From: Sodalis sp. Ffu
GTDB lineage: Bacteria; Pseudomonadota; Gammaproteobacteria; Enterobacterales; Enterobacteriaceae
DNA: 64,000 bases
Reading direction: 5' to 3'
Assembly: GCA_024748595.1 (NCBI GenBank)
Contig: CP072944.1
Coordinates: 466,001-530,000, forward strand
Below are positions 1-10,109 of this stretch, piece by piece (position 1 is the first letter of the stretch; each line of letters begins with the position of its first letter). The position numbers were made by a program, and so were the translations under genes. The notes beneath the pieces were generated by a model that saw only the letters and a program-made list of their open reading frames with translations, was not told where the DNA came from and searched no databases.

Positions 1-150
1 CCCTAGACTCTATCTATGTCACAAGACGAATAGCTTATGAAAAAGCTAATCAACAATTATATTTATTTAAGATTAATTTATGCTTTAGTTCTAAAGCATT
101 TAACTAATCCATAGTAGCAGTAAACATTAAAAAATATAAGGAGTTGAATA

Positions 151-835
151 ATGCATTTCCGTCTGTATTAGGTGGAGTATGTGCCAGCGGCCGGCTTCTG
201 GGGATGAGCTACTCATCAAAATTAAGACGATCAGGGTAATCATATTATTTAGAAAATTTAACTCATGTTTAATTTCAACTACAATGTTCTAGATTTTTAT
301 CTGGTTCGTCCGGCGGAGGCGTCTGGCGAAATTATATGCCGAAACCAGCACATAACGTTGAATAACTTTTAGTAACCTAGAAGGGCTAGCTACGATGATG
401 AATTATTTTATCAAGGTAAGCCCTACAAAGCGATGATACATGTTAATAAATTTTTTGAATGCCTTGTTAGGTATTTGGGGTCTTATTGATGTGGCATCTA
501 TGATGTCAGTTACGATACTTATATTCAGTTGCCTGGCTACGGCAGTTTTACTCTCCGCGAGGATATGGTAAGGATGGTGGATAATGTATATCCTATGCTG
601 AGCTATTTAACTTGTTGAATAACTGCCGGCAAGTGAATGTTGGAAAGTTTGGAAACACGCGCGTTGCTAGAGTTCGATGATCTGCTGCTTAACTTGCAAG
701 ATCAATATACCATGATGCGCACAGCTTACTTCCAGCGTCACGGTTTTGTATCCAATGTAAGCTGATAACGCAGAAGAATTTCAGCGGATCAGCGATTCAG
801 GACGATCTGAATTCGATTAATGCCCAAATAAGAAG
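151..835 (+). pseudogene. mlaA: Decayed mlaA (vacJ), outer-membrane lipid-asymmetry lipoprotein
   Basis: A nearly full-length MlaA can be followed across several frames. An ATG at 151 lies behind an AAGGAG ribosome site. A worn signal peptide and lipobox region (around CASG) follows, then FNFNYNVLDFYLVRP (about 265-310), a stretch ending in YDTYIQLPGYGSFTLRED, then ETRALLEFDDLL and MMRTAYFQRHGF, and finally IQDDLNSINAQ near 830. Multiple frameshifts and in-frame stops (for example after the FTLRED block) make it non-functional. MlaA is the outer-membrane lipoprotein that, with OmpC/OmpF, removes phospholipid from the outer leaflet and passes it to the Mla pathway. Identity rests on collinear motif matches to enterobacterial MlaA; I could not run an alignment. 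Confidence 0.82.
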
Positions 836-840
836 CAGGG

Positions 841-2190
841 CAACCGATCTCTGGATTATAAAAATTCCTTCTTGCTTCTAACTGTTTTTCCGTGTCGGGG
901 ATATAGGTTATTAACTTCTGGTACGAGGAGAGAATAACTTAATGCAAAAATTTTGCAATTCATCATCGTCTCCTAGTCTATCGCAAAGTGGATATTATGG
1001 ATCGTTCACTAAACCATTCCCTTAATCTAGTAATGTCAAGAATCTTCGTCAAATGGATGTTTTATTCTTGACCTGTCTATCTCTGCCAGACAATCTAGGT
1101 AATAATTGACTTTTTGTTTTAAGTAAGCATGATTTCTTATTTAAAAGTTGATAGGTGATCCATCATTTCTATTAGTGTCATTTATCCGTCAATAGCCCTT
1201 TTATCAGTGAGCAAGATGAGCAATTTAATTTATTTAGCTAGCAATCTATCATCGCTACACATAATTATAATCTCCGTGTCGTTGGAAGATTTATTAGTTT
1301 TTTGAATACCTCATCTGCAGAGACGAGGTAGTGCTTATCCATATCAATATTACTATGAGATAGTTCAAAAAGGATGATGTTAATCATGTCATGTATCATA
1401 GTATCAACCTCCGCATGAAATTTGCATTTTAACTACAGCGTTTATTTTGACTATGTGTTTTGATTTTTTCATTCACCTTCACCAATAATATAAATCAACA
1501 ACATCATATTAATAATATGGCTATATTGTCATATGCTATATTATAACATTAACGTTATTAGACCGTTTACTGATACAGGTAGAAGCCAAAGAACGAACGT
1601 AAAGGAACATTAATTAAAAATTAAATTTATATTAATGTTTGTATGTCAGGTTAAAGATTGATTTTTAACATAAATAATAGTGTATTAATTTTCTAAATAT
1701 ATTAGATGTTCTTTTTTTGAATATTTTATTTGCTCATATCGAGCAGTAAAGGCTAAAGTACTATCCAATCAAAAGGTTGATAAGGGTTTGTTGTAGTTAA
1801 CCAATTAATGATTGTAATTTGGCCGTGTCATAGAGAAATATTCCTAAAAAGTTGGTGATCCCATTCATTATTTAGCAAATTATAAGTATGACCAGCTAAG
1901 TCGGAGAAAGCCTGGCGATGGAGAACGCTGATTAAATAAAATGACCTGCTAGGTATGCGCAGCATCGAACAAGTGACTTAAAGACCTTTAATAAGGGAAA
2001 GTTATGGCTAGTAAATTATTGCTCACTCGGAATACTTTTGAATAATGAATGACGTCGGCTGTTGACAAACAACATCTAATGCCTCGCCCGGTGGGGAAAG
2101 AAGCGTTTAGTAAATTAAGATATAGTTCGGGTATCAGGTTTTAAATTCTGGCAACGCATTTATTGTGGATAGCAAGAGCTCAGCCTAAGG
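841..2190. other. Gene-free stretch with IS relic
   Basis: No credible coding region. The central part (about 1430-1890) is a decayed IS903-like element described separately. The remainder is AT-rich and shows nothing I recognise. Confidence 0.6.
1430..1890 (-). mobile_element. Decayed IS5-family (IS903-like) element
   Basis: Read on the minus strand, three landmarks of the IS903 transposase appear in the right order. There is a start region at about 1835 reading MTRPNYN (compare MAKQKFKIT). A degraded copy of the LRCPDYSC-x-S-R-R-A-K-S-V-N-V block lies near 1560-1600, and a GEGEWK-like block near 1470-1490. All are interrupted by stops and shifts. The right-end neighbourhood (about 1840-1885) resembles that of the other relics. 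No terminal repeat is well preserved here. Confidence 0.6.
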
Positions 2191-3153
2191 TCAACGCTTC
2201 TTTATTTTATAAGGGTTAGCATCGCCTGGTTTGCGAGTTTTTAGCAATTTTAGCACCCAAGTATATTGCTCCAGGTTGGGACGGACCAGCTTCTCCATTT
2301 CTTCATTCATCCGGCGCGCTGTGGTGACATTATCCGCGCGGATTAAATCATCCATCGGCTGTAGAATATGGATATTTAGCTGGCTGGTCTTTCCGTTATA
2401 TACCGGAAACAATGGAATTATCGTCGCTCTGCAGACTTTCATTAGACGGCCGATGGCAGGCAGAGTTGCCTTATACGTGGCGAAAAAAGATACAAATTCA
2501 CTTTGTTCTGCGCCATAATCTTGATCCGGTAGATAGTAGCCCCAATACCCTTGGCGCACTGAGCTGATAAATGGTTTAATACCATCATTACGGGCGTGCA
2601 TGCGTCCGCCGAAGCGCCGTCGCACCTTGTTCCACATATAATCCACCAACTCATTACGCTGATTATGGAACATTGCCGCTATTTTTTGACCGCGTGCCGC
2701 CATAAGCATTGCTGGTACATCAACCGCCCAGCCATGGGGGACCAAAAATATGACGTTACGTCCTTGAGCCCGAAATTGCGTGAGCAGTTCGTCTCCATGC
2801 CAACATACGCGATCCATCACCCTTTTCGGGTTACGGCAGCTTAGCTCCGCCATTAGGGCTGTAGACTGCGGCACGCAAGCGAACATCTCGTCGATAATGC
2901 GCTCCCTCTGCTCTACTGTTAATTCTGGTAGGCAATAGGCCAGATTTACTTGCGCGCGAAAACGCGCTTTTTTAGCCAAGCGCCCGATCGTACGACCAAT
3001 GGCGCCTAAAACTGGATCTCTAAAGCGTGGCGGGCCCCAAGCCGCGATTGCAAGACAGCCAATGCCCAGCCATACTCCCCAATAACGCGGCAAATAAAAT
3101 GCCTTTTTGAAAGTTGGGATAAATTCGCCCTGTCCCTGTTTATGATTTTTCAT
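2191..3153 (-). CDS. lpxM: LpxM, lipid A myristoyltransferase
   Basis: Late acyltransferase of lipid A synthesis; it adds the second secondary acyl chain (myristate in E. coli) to Kdo2-lipid A at the inner membrane. The 320-residue product is about the family length (323 in E. coli) and matches LpxM throughout. It has an N-terminal membrane segment after HPRYWG-like FYLPRYWGVWLG and the catalytic HX4D motif in VPHGWAVDVPAM (H about 140). MFHNQRN, RRRFGGRMHARNDGIKPF and YYLPDQDYG follow, and it ends in LKTRKPGDANPYK. The next gene on this strand upstream is mepM, as in E. coli, but separated by about 1 kb of junk DNA. With lpxL at 13.2 kb, this symbiont should still make hexa-acylated lipid A. 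No strong ribosome site is visible. Confidence 0.93.
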   Translation of the reverse strand: MKNHKQGQGEFIPTFKKAFYLPRYWGVWLGIGCLAIAAWGPPRFRDPVLGAIGRTIGRLAKKARFRAQVNLAYCLPELTVEQRERIIDEMFACVPQSTALMAELSCRNPKRVMDRVCWHGDELLTQFRAQGRNVIFLVPHGWAVDVPAMLMAARGQKIAAMFHNQRNELVDYMWNKVRRRFGGRMHARNDGIKPFISSVRQGYWGYYLPDQDYGAEQSEFVSFFATYKATLPAIGRLMKVCRATIIPLFPVYNGKTSQLNIHILQPMDDLIRADNVTTARRMNEEMEKLVRPNLEQYTWVLKLLKTRKPGDANPYKIKKR

Positions 3154-4184
3154 GTTTTACTCTATAGATTGTTAAATGCATAAACACTGCACCGCGACTA
3201 ACTTCACTGATACTATCAATCTAAAGATGCAGGGGCTTTCATACGGCAAAAGCTTTGCGATCATGTATACACACAAGTAAATTTGCGTATTGATGTTGTA
3301 TGGTCATAAAAACCTGATTAATACTAAATACAGCTATGCTAGAATAAGATTTATAGACCCATTTGTTAGAAGCCCACTAGTTGACTGTTATAGCAGTCAT
3401 GCTTTGTTAAGATCTGAGCGTCAAAAGCCTATTTTTAAATTAAAAATTGCTAAGATCATTTAGTGATTCGTGTGGTGAATGCATAGCTATAGAAGCAGAT
3501 TATTTAATGTGTGTACCAATGGTTATAACTTACCTTATCTAGATTAAGGTATAACTTGTTACAAAAGTCATAAAATAACCATTTTATTCATGGTATAGAC
3601 TGTTCCAGTCTAGAAATATTTAGAGTTTTTTAGGATGCATTATTTTTATTAGCGAGTAAGGTGTGGGGATAGCATCAAGACTTTTTCAGATCATGTATTT
3701 ACCCAATAGTACTAATAGCGAATATGATGTCGTCGCAAAGCGAAATTTTTTTAAACCTTTTACCCCGTGTATTGGTGTAGATGCAGTGTGTGTAGAGTAA
3801 AGTAAAATTCTTGTTAATAGAATAGAGTGCAATGGGCACTCACAAGAAGTAAGCTGCATTTTACTAATAGAATTGTTGTAGCTTAACTTGATTAGAGAGA
3901 TTTTAAAAAGTTTGTTATCTCCTACCCGCTACTTTACCAAGGTAGGAGATAAAGTCATTTCCAACGATCCTGCTTACAATGGATCCGGACTCTGTTGGGC
4001 AACGTCAATACTCTATTAATCTGGTATCTACCCATTTGATGTCGCTACTTGACTGAGGTAAATCTTGCTTCAATCGGCGTTATAATTGTAGTTTTGCTAG
4101 TGCTCGTTAAAGACACCACGAAACCTATAACTGATTGTGCAGTATGAATGGAATCTATCCTCATTTTATTAAGCGGACACAGGA
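3154..4184. other. Gene-free spacer between lpxM and mepM
   Basis: About 1 kb of AT-rich sequence with no recognisable gene. It contains one 12-bp hairpin (3915-3952). Short readable patches near 3960-4050 could belong to a lost gene, but I could not assign them. Confidence 0.55.
3915..3952. repeat. Inverted repeat, 12-bp perfect arms
   Basis: Arms 3915-3926 (ttatctcctacc) and 3941-3952 (ggtaggagataa) are exact reverse complements around a 14-base loop. There is no T-run after it on either strand, so a terminator role is not clear. Confidence 0.7.
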
Positions 4185-5525
4185 TTAGTTAAATCGTAAT
4201 TGCGGTAGCATTTGATGTACTTGAGCTAGATACTCCACGCGTTCGCGCCCTGTCAATACCTCAATGCTCGGCAACTTAGCGGTAAGCGGATTAACAGCCT
4301 GCTGGTTGATCCAAACTTCAAAATGTAGATGCGGACCGGTAGAGCGACCACTATTACCGGACAAGGCGATCCAGTCGCCGCGTTTCACTTTTTGCCCAGA
4401 TTTAACTAGCAGCTTCTTCAGATGCATATAGCGAGTCATATACTGTCGCCCATGACATATCGCCACATAGTTGCCGGTGATCCCCCCATTCTTGCTGACC
4501 ATTACTTCGCCATCGCCGACCGCTAGCACCGGCGTACCGACCGGCACGGCAAAATCAACGCCGCGATGAGGAGCGATGCGTCCAGTGACAGGATTTAATC
4601 TGCGCGGATTGAAGTTAGAGGTAACACGAAATTGTTTTATTGTGGGAAAACGCATAAAGCCACGGACCAAACCAGCCGCCTCGCGATTGTAAAATTTACC
4701 GTCATTAGCGCGGAAAGCGTAATAATCTTTACCTCCGGTTCTCAACCGTACCCCTATCAGTTGGCTTTGGACACTTTTGCCGTTAAGTATTTCCTGGGAA
4801 GTGAGAACTGAGAACAGGTCTCCTTTTTTTAGCTTGTGAAAATCCAGCTGCCACTGTAACGCTTGAATCACCGCATTGATATCGGTACCGGTCAATCCAG
4901 CGGTGCGGGCACTAGCAACAAAGCTACCGTTGAGCTTGCCAGACAGCGCTATGTTGCGCCACTGACCGGACATAGTGGCGACGCTCTTTTTAAACCCATT
5001 GTCGACACGATCATAAGTATGAGTTTCATGGCGAGAAATTTTCCAAATCAAGCGCTGCAGATCACCTTCTGCAGTCATCGTCCAGGAAAGGGTTTGACCA
5101 ATTTTTAGATCGCGCAGCGCTGGGTGTTGTTGAGCCAGCGCTGTCACCTCGGAGATATCGATGCCATACTGAGTTAAAATATTGCTGAGGGTATCTCCGT
5201 TTAATACTATATACCTATGCACGTCTGCTTTTCTTTTAATTTTTTCATTGCGCTCATTCTTGGTGATGTCACCATCCAGGGTGATCTGATCCAGAGTTCC
5301 ATTGTTCTGGGGTGCCAATTGACGTGTTGGATGATGTTCCAGCGGGAAGATACCGCTGATGGATTGCAACAACATCGGGGAGTAAATATAGGGCTGCCAA
5401 GCAATACTGGCCAAGGTAACTATGGTTAATGATCCTAGCATAACACGGTGGGATCTTGGTAGATGATTAAATCCCAGTGCGATAGAGCGAACTATCTGCG
5501 GCGCGGCATTAATGATTATCCTCAT
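4185..5525 (-). CDS. mepM: MepM, murein DD-endopeptidase (LysM + M23 peptidase)
   Basis: Periplasmic endopeptidase that cuts D-Ala-mDAP cross-links to let peptidoglycan expand. The 446 residues match E. coli MepM (440) end to end. There is one N-terminal membrane anchor (about 25-45) and a LysM domain starting YIVLNGDTLSNILTQYGID (about 105-155). An OapA-like middle part comes next, then a C-terminal M23 zinc peptidase with HRGVDFAVPVGTPV and, later, GPHLHFEVW (the HxH zinc site). Its ATG overlaps the znuA stop by four bases (ATGA), suggesting co-translation with znuA on the same minus-strand unit. That tight coupling looks like local compaction. All catalytic residues I can see are present. 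Confidence 0.94.
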   Translation of the reverse strand: MRIIINAAPQIVRSIALGFNHLPRSHRVMLGSLTIVTLASIAWQPYIYSPMLLQSISGIFPLEHHPTRQLAPQNNGTLDQITLDGDITKNERNEKIKRKADVHRYIVLNGDTLSNILTQYGIDISEVTALAQQHPALRDLKIGQTLSWTMTAEGDLQRLIWKISRHETHTYDRVDNGFKKSVATMSGQWRNIALSGKLNGSFVASARTAGLTGTDINAVIQALQWQLDFHKLKKGDLFSVLTSQEILNGKSVQSQLIGVRLRTGGKDYYAFRANDGKFYNREAAGLVRGFMRFPTIKQFRVTSNFNPRRLNPVTGRIAPHRGVDFAVPVGTPVLAVGDGEVMVSKNGGITGNYVAICHGRQYMTRYMHLKKLLVKSGQKVKRGDWIALSGNSGRSTGPHLHFEVWINQQAVNPLTAKLPSIEVLTGRERVEYLAQVHQMLPQLRFN

Positions 5526-6517
5526 ATATTTTTCTCCAGACAGCTTAGGTACTGGTTCGTCAATTGCAACAGGAAGCGAAGGTAACTATCTTTGTCCAAA
5601 GAGATATAACTTCCTAACAAGTCTAATGTACCGATATGTACACCTGTCCCCCTGGCGACAGCCTTGATAATGGCTGGCCTGAATTGTGGTTCAGCAAAAA
5701 TACAAATAGCTTTTTGCTTAATTAACTGTATTCTAATTTTATGTAAAGCCTGAGCACCTGGCTGTATTTCAGGATTGATGGTGAAATAACCTAAGGGCGT
5801 CAGACCATAGTGTTTTTCAAAGTATCCATAAGCATCATGAAATACGTAGTAACCTTTTCCGCTCACGGGAGCTAACATTGTAGCTAGAATTTTATTCTTT
5901 TTTGTCAAGACGGCGCTAAAATTTTGCAGATTATCATCCAATTGTTGTTTTTTTTCGGGCATTAATTCCGTTAAACGATCGTGGATAGCAACTGCAGTGC
6001 GGTGAGCGATCACCGGCGACAGCCAAAGATGCATGTTGTATTTGCCGTGATGATGCCCTGGTTCTTTGGTATTACTAGACTGTTTATCTGTACGATCCAG
6101 CTTCCCATGAAATTTTTGGTTGCTTTTCATCAATAGAGACGTAATGGTGGGAGTATTAGCTAAAATAATTCGCTTATCCGCAGGTAGTGTTGATGCTGCG
6201 CTAACTAGGAATGCCTCTAGCTCCGGACCGATCCATACCAGAAGATTGGCTTGTTTTACACGCATTATGTCCGATGGCCGCAGTGCATAATTATGAGGTG
6301 ACGCGCCGTCAGGTAGCACTACCTCCACCGGTATAACGCCGTCAGCGATAGCGGCAGCAATAAAACCTAACGGCCGTAGGGATGTAACTATGGCGGCAGG
6401 TGTGGCGCTTCCAGTCAAAAGCAAGGCCGCGCCCACTGCAGCATGGCTCAATATACGCACCACAGTAGAGCGAGTGCAGGAAGTATGATGTAACACAGAC
6501 ATAGCTAAAATTCTCAT
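5522..6517 (-). CDS. znuA: ZnuA, periplasmic zinc-binding protein
   Basis: Substrate-binding subunit of the ZnuABC high-affinity Zn2+ importer. After a signal peptide ending near [13 protein letters not shown] come the zinc ligands: His in [13 protein letters not shown], His in NMHLWLSPV and His in [13 protein letters not shown]. The histidine-rich loop is short (GHHHGKYN) compared with the longer acidic/His loop of E. coli. A C-terminal Cys pair (AICIFAEPQ and YLSCLEKN) matches the family disulphide. I chose the ATG at 6517; a TTG lies nine bases upstream and another ATG lies inside (6502), and neither has a convincing ribosome site. It is divergent from znuC with a candidate Zur operator between them. 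Confidence 0.93.
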   Translation of the reverse strand: MRILAMSVLHHTSCTRSTVVRILSHAAVGAALLLTGSATPAAIVTSLRPLGFIAAAIADGVIPVEVVLPDGASPHNYALRPSDIMRVKQANLLVWIGPELEAFLVSAASTLPADKRIILANTPTITSLLMKSNQKFHGKLDRTDKQSSNTKEPGHHHGKYNMHLWLSPVIAHRTAVAIHDRLTELMPEKKQQLDDNLQNFSAVLTKKNKILATMLAPVSGKGYYVFHDAYGYFEKHYGLTPLGYFTINPEIQPGAQALHKIRIQLIKQKAICIFAEPQFRPAIIKAVARGTGVHIGTLDLLGSYISLDKDSYLRFLLQLTNQYLSCLEKNI

Positions 6518-6536
6518 CAGCGACAAACTGGATTAT

Positions 6537-6560
6537 TATGTTATAATAATGTGATAATTT
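6537..6560. promoter_or_regulatory. Candidate Zur operator between znuA and znuC
   Basis: The divergent znuA/znuC intergenic region holds atgttataataatgtgata, which resembles the enterobacterial Zur box from the same place (core TGTTATAATAT...). It would let the zinc repressor shut both arms at once. No zur gene is in this window, so the regulator's presence is unproven, and one half-site is imperfect. Confidence 0.5.
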
Positions 6561-6577
6561 ATAATCGTAATCAACAC

Positions 6578-7345
6578 ATGACCGATTTGGTAATTCTTAA
6601 GCACATTTCCGCGACCTTCGGTCGTAAACCTGTACTCCATGATATCTCCTTCACCCTAAAGGGTGGGCAAATTCTCACATTGTTGGGCCCAAACGGTGCT
6701 GGTAAATCCACCTTGGTACGGGTTGTGCTTGGACTAATTGTCCCAGATTCTGGCACCATTCTATGGCAGGGAAAGATGCATATTGGCTATGTGCCACAAA
6801 AAATTAATCTGGATCCAATTTTACCACTCACAGTAGAGCGTTTCATGCGTCTGCGTCCTGGGGTAAAAAAAGCCGAGATCCTGACGTCACTCAGCCAAGT
6901 TCAAGCATCTCACCTACTGGATCTGCCGATGCAGCAACTCTCTGGAGGTGACATGCAACGTATACTTCTGGCGCGCGCCTTGCTGAATCAGCCGCAATTA
7001 CTAGTACTGGACGAACCTACTCAAGGGATGGATGTCAATGGTCAGGTGGCGCTTTACGATTTGATCAACCAGATTCGTCATATCCTAGACTGCAGCGTGC
7101 TAATGGTCTCCCATGATCTGCATTTGGTGATGGCCAAAACGGATGAAGTGTTATGTTTGAACCAACATATTTGCTGTTCCGGCACACCGGAGGCGGTTTT
7201 GGCACATCCAGATTTTATCGCCATGTTCGGCCATTATGGTTCTGAGCAATTAGCTATTTACCGTCATCAACATAATAACCGCCATGACCTGCAAGGCGAA
7301 ATAGTGCTTGATTCGAACGATCACAGGAACGTCAAGCATGATTAA
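6578..7345 (+). CDS. znuC: ZnuC, zinc ABC transporter ATPase
   Basis: ATPase subunit that powers ZnuB-mediated zinc import. The start is the ATG at 6578 ([11 protein letters not shown]), which aligns with E. coli ZnuC; an in-frame ATG 27 bases upstream would add residues absent from the family. Motifs in order: Walker [10 protein letters not shown] (about 35-45), Q-loop YVPQK, signature LSGGDMQR (E. coli LSGGETQR), Walker [13 protein letters not shown], and the switch His in MVSHDLHLV. The C terminus keeps the family's histidine-rich tail ([13 protein letters not shown]). It overlaps znuB by eight bases. Confidence 0.95.
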   Translation: MTDLVILKHISATFGRKPVLHDISFTLKGGQILTLLGPNGAGKSTLVRVVLGLIVPDSGTILWQGKMHIGYVPQKINLDPILPLTVERFMRLRPGVKKAEILTSLSQVQASHLLDLPMQQLSGGDMQRILLARALLNQPQLLVLDEPTQGMDVNGQVALYDLINQIRHILDCSVLMVSHDLHLVMAKTDEVLCLNQHICCSGTPEAVLAHPDFIAMFGHYGSEQLAIYRHQHNNRHDLQGEIVLDSNDHRNVKHD

Positions 7346-8123
7346 ATTATTACTTCCTGGCTGGCTAGCTGGTATTTTGCTGTCCTTGGCCGCTGGGCCA
7401 CTTGGCTCGTTCGTGGTGTGGCGCAAAATGTCCTATTTTGGCGATACCCTTGCTCATGCTTCACTTTTAGGGATAGCTTTCGGTTTGCTGCTAAATATTA
7501 ATCTGTTTTATGCAGTTATTGTGGTCAGCTTGTTGCTGGCATTGGGTGTGGTATGGCTCGAACGTTTTCCTCAGTGGGACATTGATACCCTACTAGGTAT
7601 CATGGCCCACTGCTCGCTATCTCTAGGATTGGTAGTGGTCAGCCTAATGAGTGGAGTGCGAGTCAATTTGATGGCGTATCTGTTCGGTGATCTGCTGGCA
7701 GTAACGCCATGGGACATCTGGCGAATAGCAGCAGTGGTAGCTATCGTGTTGGCACTGATAACCTGGCAATGGGAGGCAATGCTAGCCGTCACCATCAGTC
7801 CCGAATTAGCCCATGTGGATGGTATCCATTTATCACGTGTCAAACTGCTGCTGATGCTGATGACAGCACTAACCATTGGTCTGGCGATGAAATTTGTAGG
7901 TGCATTGATCATTACCTCTTTGCTGATCATTCTCCCCGCGGCTGTCAGGTGCCTCTCGCGAAGCCCGGAGCAAATGGCAGTATTTGCTACCCTGGCTGGT
8001 ATGATAGCAGTCACTGCCGGGCTGGCATTTTCCGCTAGTTACGATACACCGGCCGGCCCGTCGGTCGTATTGAGCGCTTCGCTACTGTTTTTGATTAACA
8101 TGTTTGTTAGACCACGCTGTTAA
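7338..8123 (+). CDS. znuB: ZnuB, zinc ABC transporter permease
   Basis: Inner-membrane permease of the ZnuABC importer. At 261 residues it is family length and highly hydrophobic, with several membrane spans. Conserved blocks are [33 protein letters not shown] (diagnostic for this family), [26 protein letters not shown] and [14 protein letters not shown]. The ATG at 7338 matches the E. coli start and overlaps the end of znuC, so translation is likely coupled. Just downstream, where E. coli has ruvB on the other strand, only ruv fossils remain. Confidence 0.94.
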   Translation: MIKLLLPGWLAGILLSLAAGPLGSFVVWRKMSYFGDTLAHASLLGIAFGLLLNINLFYAVIVVSLLLALGVVWLERFPQWDIDTLLGIMAHCSLSLGLVVVSLMSGVRVNLMAYLFGDLLAVTPWDIWRIAAVVAIVLALITWQWEAMLAVTISPELAHVDGIHLSRVKLLLMLMTALTIGLAMKFVGALIITSLLIILPAAVRCLSRSPEQMAVFATLAGMIAVTAGLAFSASYDTPAGPSVVLSASLLFLINMFVRPRC

Positions 8124-8169
8124 CTCTTTTCAGGAATGCGTTTTTTGCCAATTATGATACGATGGGGAG

Positions 8170-8385
8170 GTTACCCAGCTAGAATGCTTGATACGCAGAC
8201 TGACCCTTATCTTGTTGGCAATAGCGAATATTGCCAGCGTTGTTTTACCTAATTGGACTAAGAATAAGACTTGTGATCAAAGGCCTCGATGCGTATTTTA
8301 GGCTGCTTGGGTAAAGATCTTCATTTACGTGCGGTTGATTGATTCCTCATCTCGACCTCGGCCAGTAGTTTTTTATCGAAGATAG
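8170..8385 (-). pseudogene. ruvB: Fossil of ruvB (branch-migration ATPase)
   Basis: On the minus strand, shifted-frame pieces of the RuvB N-terminal half can be read in order. They are KKLLAEVE (compare PKLLEEYVG), a worn IFIKAAKLRG block, then FDHKSYS-SN (compare LDHLLIFGPP), leading into the Walker A remnant GKTTLAIFAIANKIRVSLR (compare GKTTLANIVANEMGVNLR). The rest of the gene is gone. RuvB drives Holliday-junction branch migration with RuvA. It lies directly after the ruvA fossil and next to intact znuB, as in E. coli. Confidence 0.78.
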
Positions 8386-8595
8386 TTAAACTGACCAACG
8401 CATTGATTTTTTAAATAATAAAAAATGGTTGTGTTGATCCAGAAGAATCATCTGCATTAACGTTTCCTCAATATAATTCACTTTTATCAGCGCGTGGAAT
8501 AGTATTATTCCTGTATATTGATAAAAACAAACAGTAACTGGCATCTTTCCCAAACAACTATTAAGTATAATAATGCGCCTAAGACGCCCGATCAC
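8386..8595 (-). pseudogene. ruvA: Truncated ruvA (Holliday-junction binding)
   Basis: An open frame begins MIGRLRRIIILNSCLGK and continues through VTVCFYQYT, matching the E. coli RuvA start MIGRLRGIIIEKQ and its MPMTCFYELPEAG block. It then diverges and stops after about 69 residues, whereas RuvA is about 200. The helix-hairpin-helix DNA-binding region is missing; a deletion joins it almost directly to the ruvB fossil. Confidence 0.78.
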
Positions 8596-8723
8596 TTTAA
8601 CGTTCCTTAATCGAGTTAATACACTTATAGCATAATAAAGGTTAGATGAATATCTAATCTAAGGCGATAAAGTTGCACCAGGTTTGTAGGTAACAGACTG
8701 AATAACGGTATAGAATGGTGATG

Positions 8724-8762
8724 ATTATCCTATTCGTGGCAATCAACTATGAATAGGATAAT
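8724..8762. repeat. Inverted repeat, 12-bp perfect arms
   Basis: Arms 8724-8735 (attatcctattc) and 8751-8762 (gaataggataat), followed on the plus strand by attttttc. It could work as a terminator, but it sits among ruv fossils and may be one more of the chance or mutation-made hairpins seen elsewhere in the window. Confidence 0.55.
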
Positions 8763-8789
8763 ATTTTTTCACATCATCCAATAATAAAC

Positions 8790-9010
8790 CACCATTTTTT
8801 CTTGTTCTGCCAAACAGCATTTTGAATACCATGAAGTCATTCATCGCTGCCACGATAACTATTCATAAATACTTACTAGGCCGTAAAAATATGTTTAAAT
8901 TGATTAATGATTTCGCTGACTATAGCATATAAATCAGCTTGAGGTAGCTAGGTAGATTTTCCATTTTAGTCTTGGATGTAGTCGTTATATACAAGTGCAA
9001 TTTATATAAT
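8790..9010 (-). pseudogene. ruvC: Fossil of ruvC (Holliday-junction resolvase)
   Basis: The clearest piece is LPSYLKLIY at about 8930-8955 (minus strand), matching LPSRLKLIYAG of RuvC. Further on there are degraded reads resembling ALKLGQARG. The gene sits between the yebC and ruvA fossils, exactly where E. coli has ruvC. Stops and shifts are frequent. Position in the row is as important to the call as the sequence match. Confidence 0.6.
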
Positions 9011-9034
9011 GGTCATGTTGCTTTTTTTCAAGCT

Positions 9035-9659
9035 TTGATAAAATGATATGCTAGTATGATAAATTTTCTGCACATCGTCAGAATCTTCTAGCATATTGAA
9101 GAAGCGTAATAATTCGGTGCAGTCTTTTCATCCAGATCGGTCAAGTAGAGGTAATCATGGCGGTTTTCGATGATTTTGCTAACATGTTTGCGGCTTCCAG
9201 CGCATTTTTTACTTCATCGAATGATTCCGGTCGCCGGCTTTAAATGCCGTGTCCATGACCATATCTTTATTCAATCCCGGCTTAAAAGAGATGACTCTTT
9301 TTTTGTGAAAAAAAGTAAGAGACCGACCCGTGTGTTCCAAGATTACTGCCAATTTTAGTACAAGCATGGCGCATTTATGAAACGGTATGATTGCAATTGT
9401 CACCTTGCATTCCACCATCACCGCAGTGCCGCTTTGGGGCCTAACCATCATAGAATGATGGTTATATCTGCGCGTCATATTGTTAAACAGGGCTTTATCC
9501 ACCACAGTGCGCAAACGTGGGTTAAAGCTAGTATCGCCACCACCCAGTTTAGCGGTGTGGTGACTATTCATTGATGATTCTCGTGAAAATATTACCACGT
9601 TTGGCATCCTGATCTGCTTTACGACACTTGGTGTCGACCCATTTACTATGACCTGACAT
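9035..9659 (-). pseudogene. yebC: Decayed yebC (transcription/translation regulator family)
   Basis: Starts at 9659 with MSGHSKW, then [14 protein letters not shown] (compare RKAAQDAKRGKIFT). A frameshift leads to TAKLGGGDTSFNPRLRT and VDKALFNNMTR. Later come GTAVMVEC, KKRVISF and, near 9060-9100, NMLEDSDDVQKIYH (compare DMLEDCDDVQEVYH). So almost the whole gene is present but broken several times. YebC-family proteins are implicated in translation of difficult peptide motifs and in transcription control. It is immediately upstream of the ruv fossils and downstream of aspS, as in E. coli (nudB, normally between, is not visible). Confidence 0.88.
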
Positions 9660-10039
9660 ATTTTTCTCCGTAAAAAGTTTTTAAACTAGATAAATAACAA
9701 ACTTTCAAATATTTGAGCAAAGCCGAACGACTGGTGGCGATCCTTAGCTAGCTCAGATGTTCAATTAACATTGTCGCCTGTTCTCAGAAGTTAGTGTTAA
9801 GCATAATCAATTATTCTATATTGTAATTTACTTCTCTGAGTATATGGAGAGCTTAATCTAATAATGTCATACAGTTATTGATCGCTATCTCGGAATAGCG
9901 TATTAGATATAGTTTTCGAGTGATTTTATCTATTTGCTTGTACCATGGAAGTAAAAGTTCATGGTATGCAACAAAAACATCAGAATCTAATTTTTATTAA
10001 TTAGAAAAATGCGATTTATTCAATGTTATTTAACATCGT
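9660..10039. other. Gene-free spacer between yebC fossil and aspS
   Basis: In E. coli this interval contains nudB. I could not find its Nudix motif or any other conserved piece on either strand. Confidence 0.5.
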
Positions 10040-10109
10040 CTATATCCCATTAGTGCTGTTTGCTTTATGCCGTTTTTTTACCTTCGCAGCGCCGCCAACA
10101 AGTGACAAA

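Noticed and set aside
9660-10039. Possible nudB fossil between yebC and aspS
   Set aside because: Expected from gene order, but no Nudix-box residues were visible on either strand.
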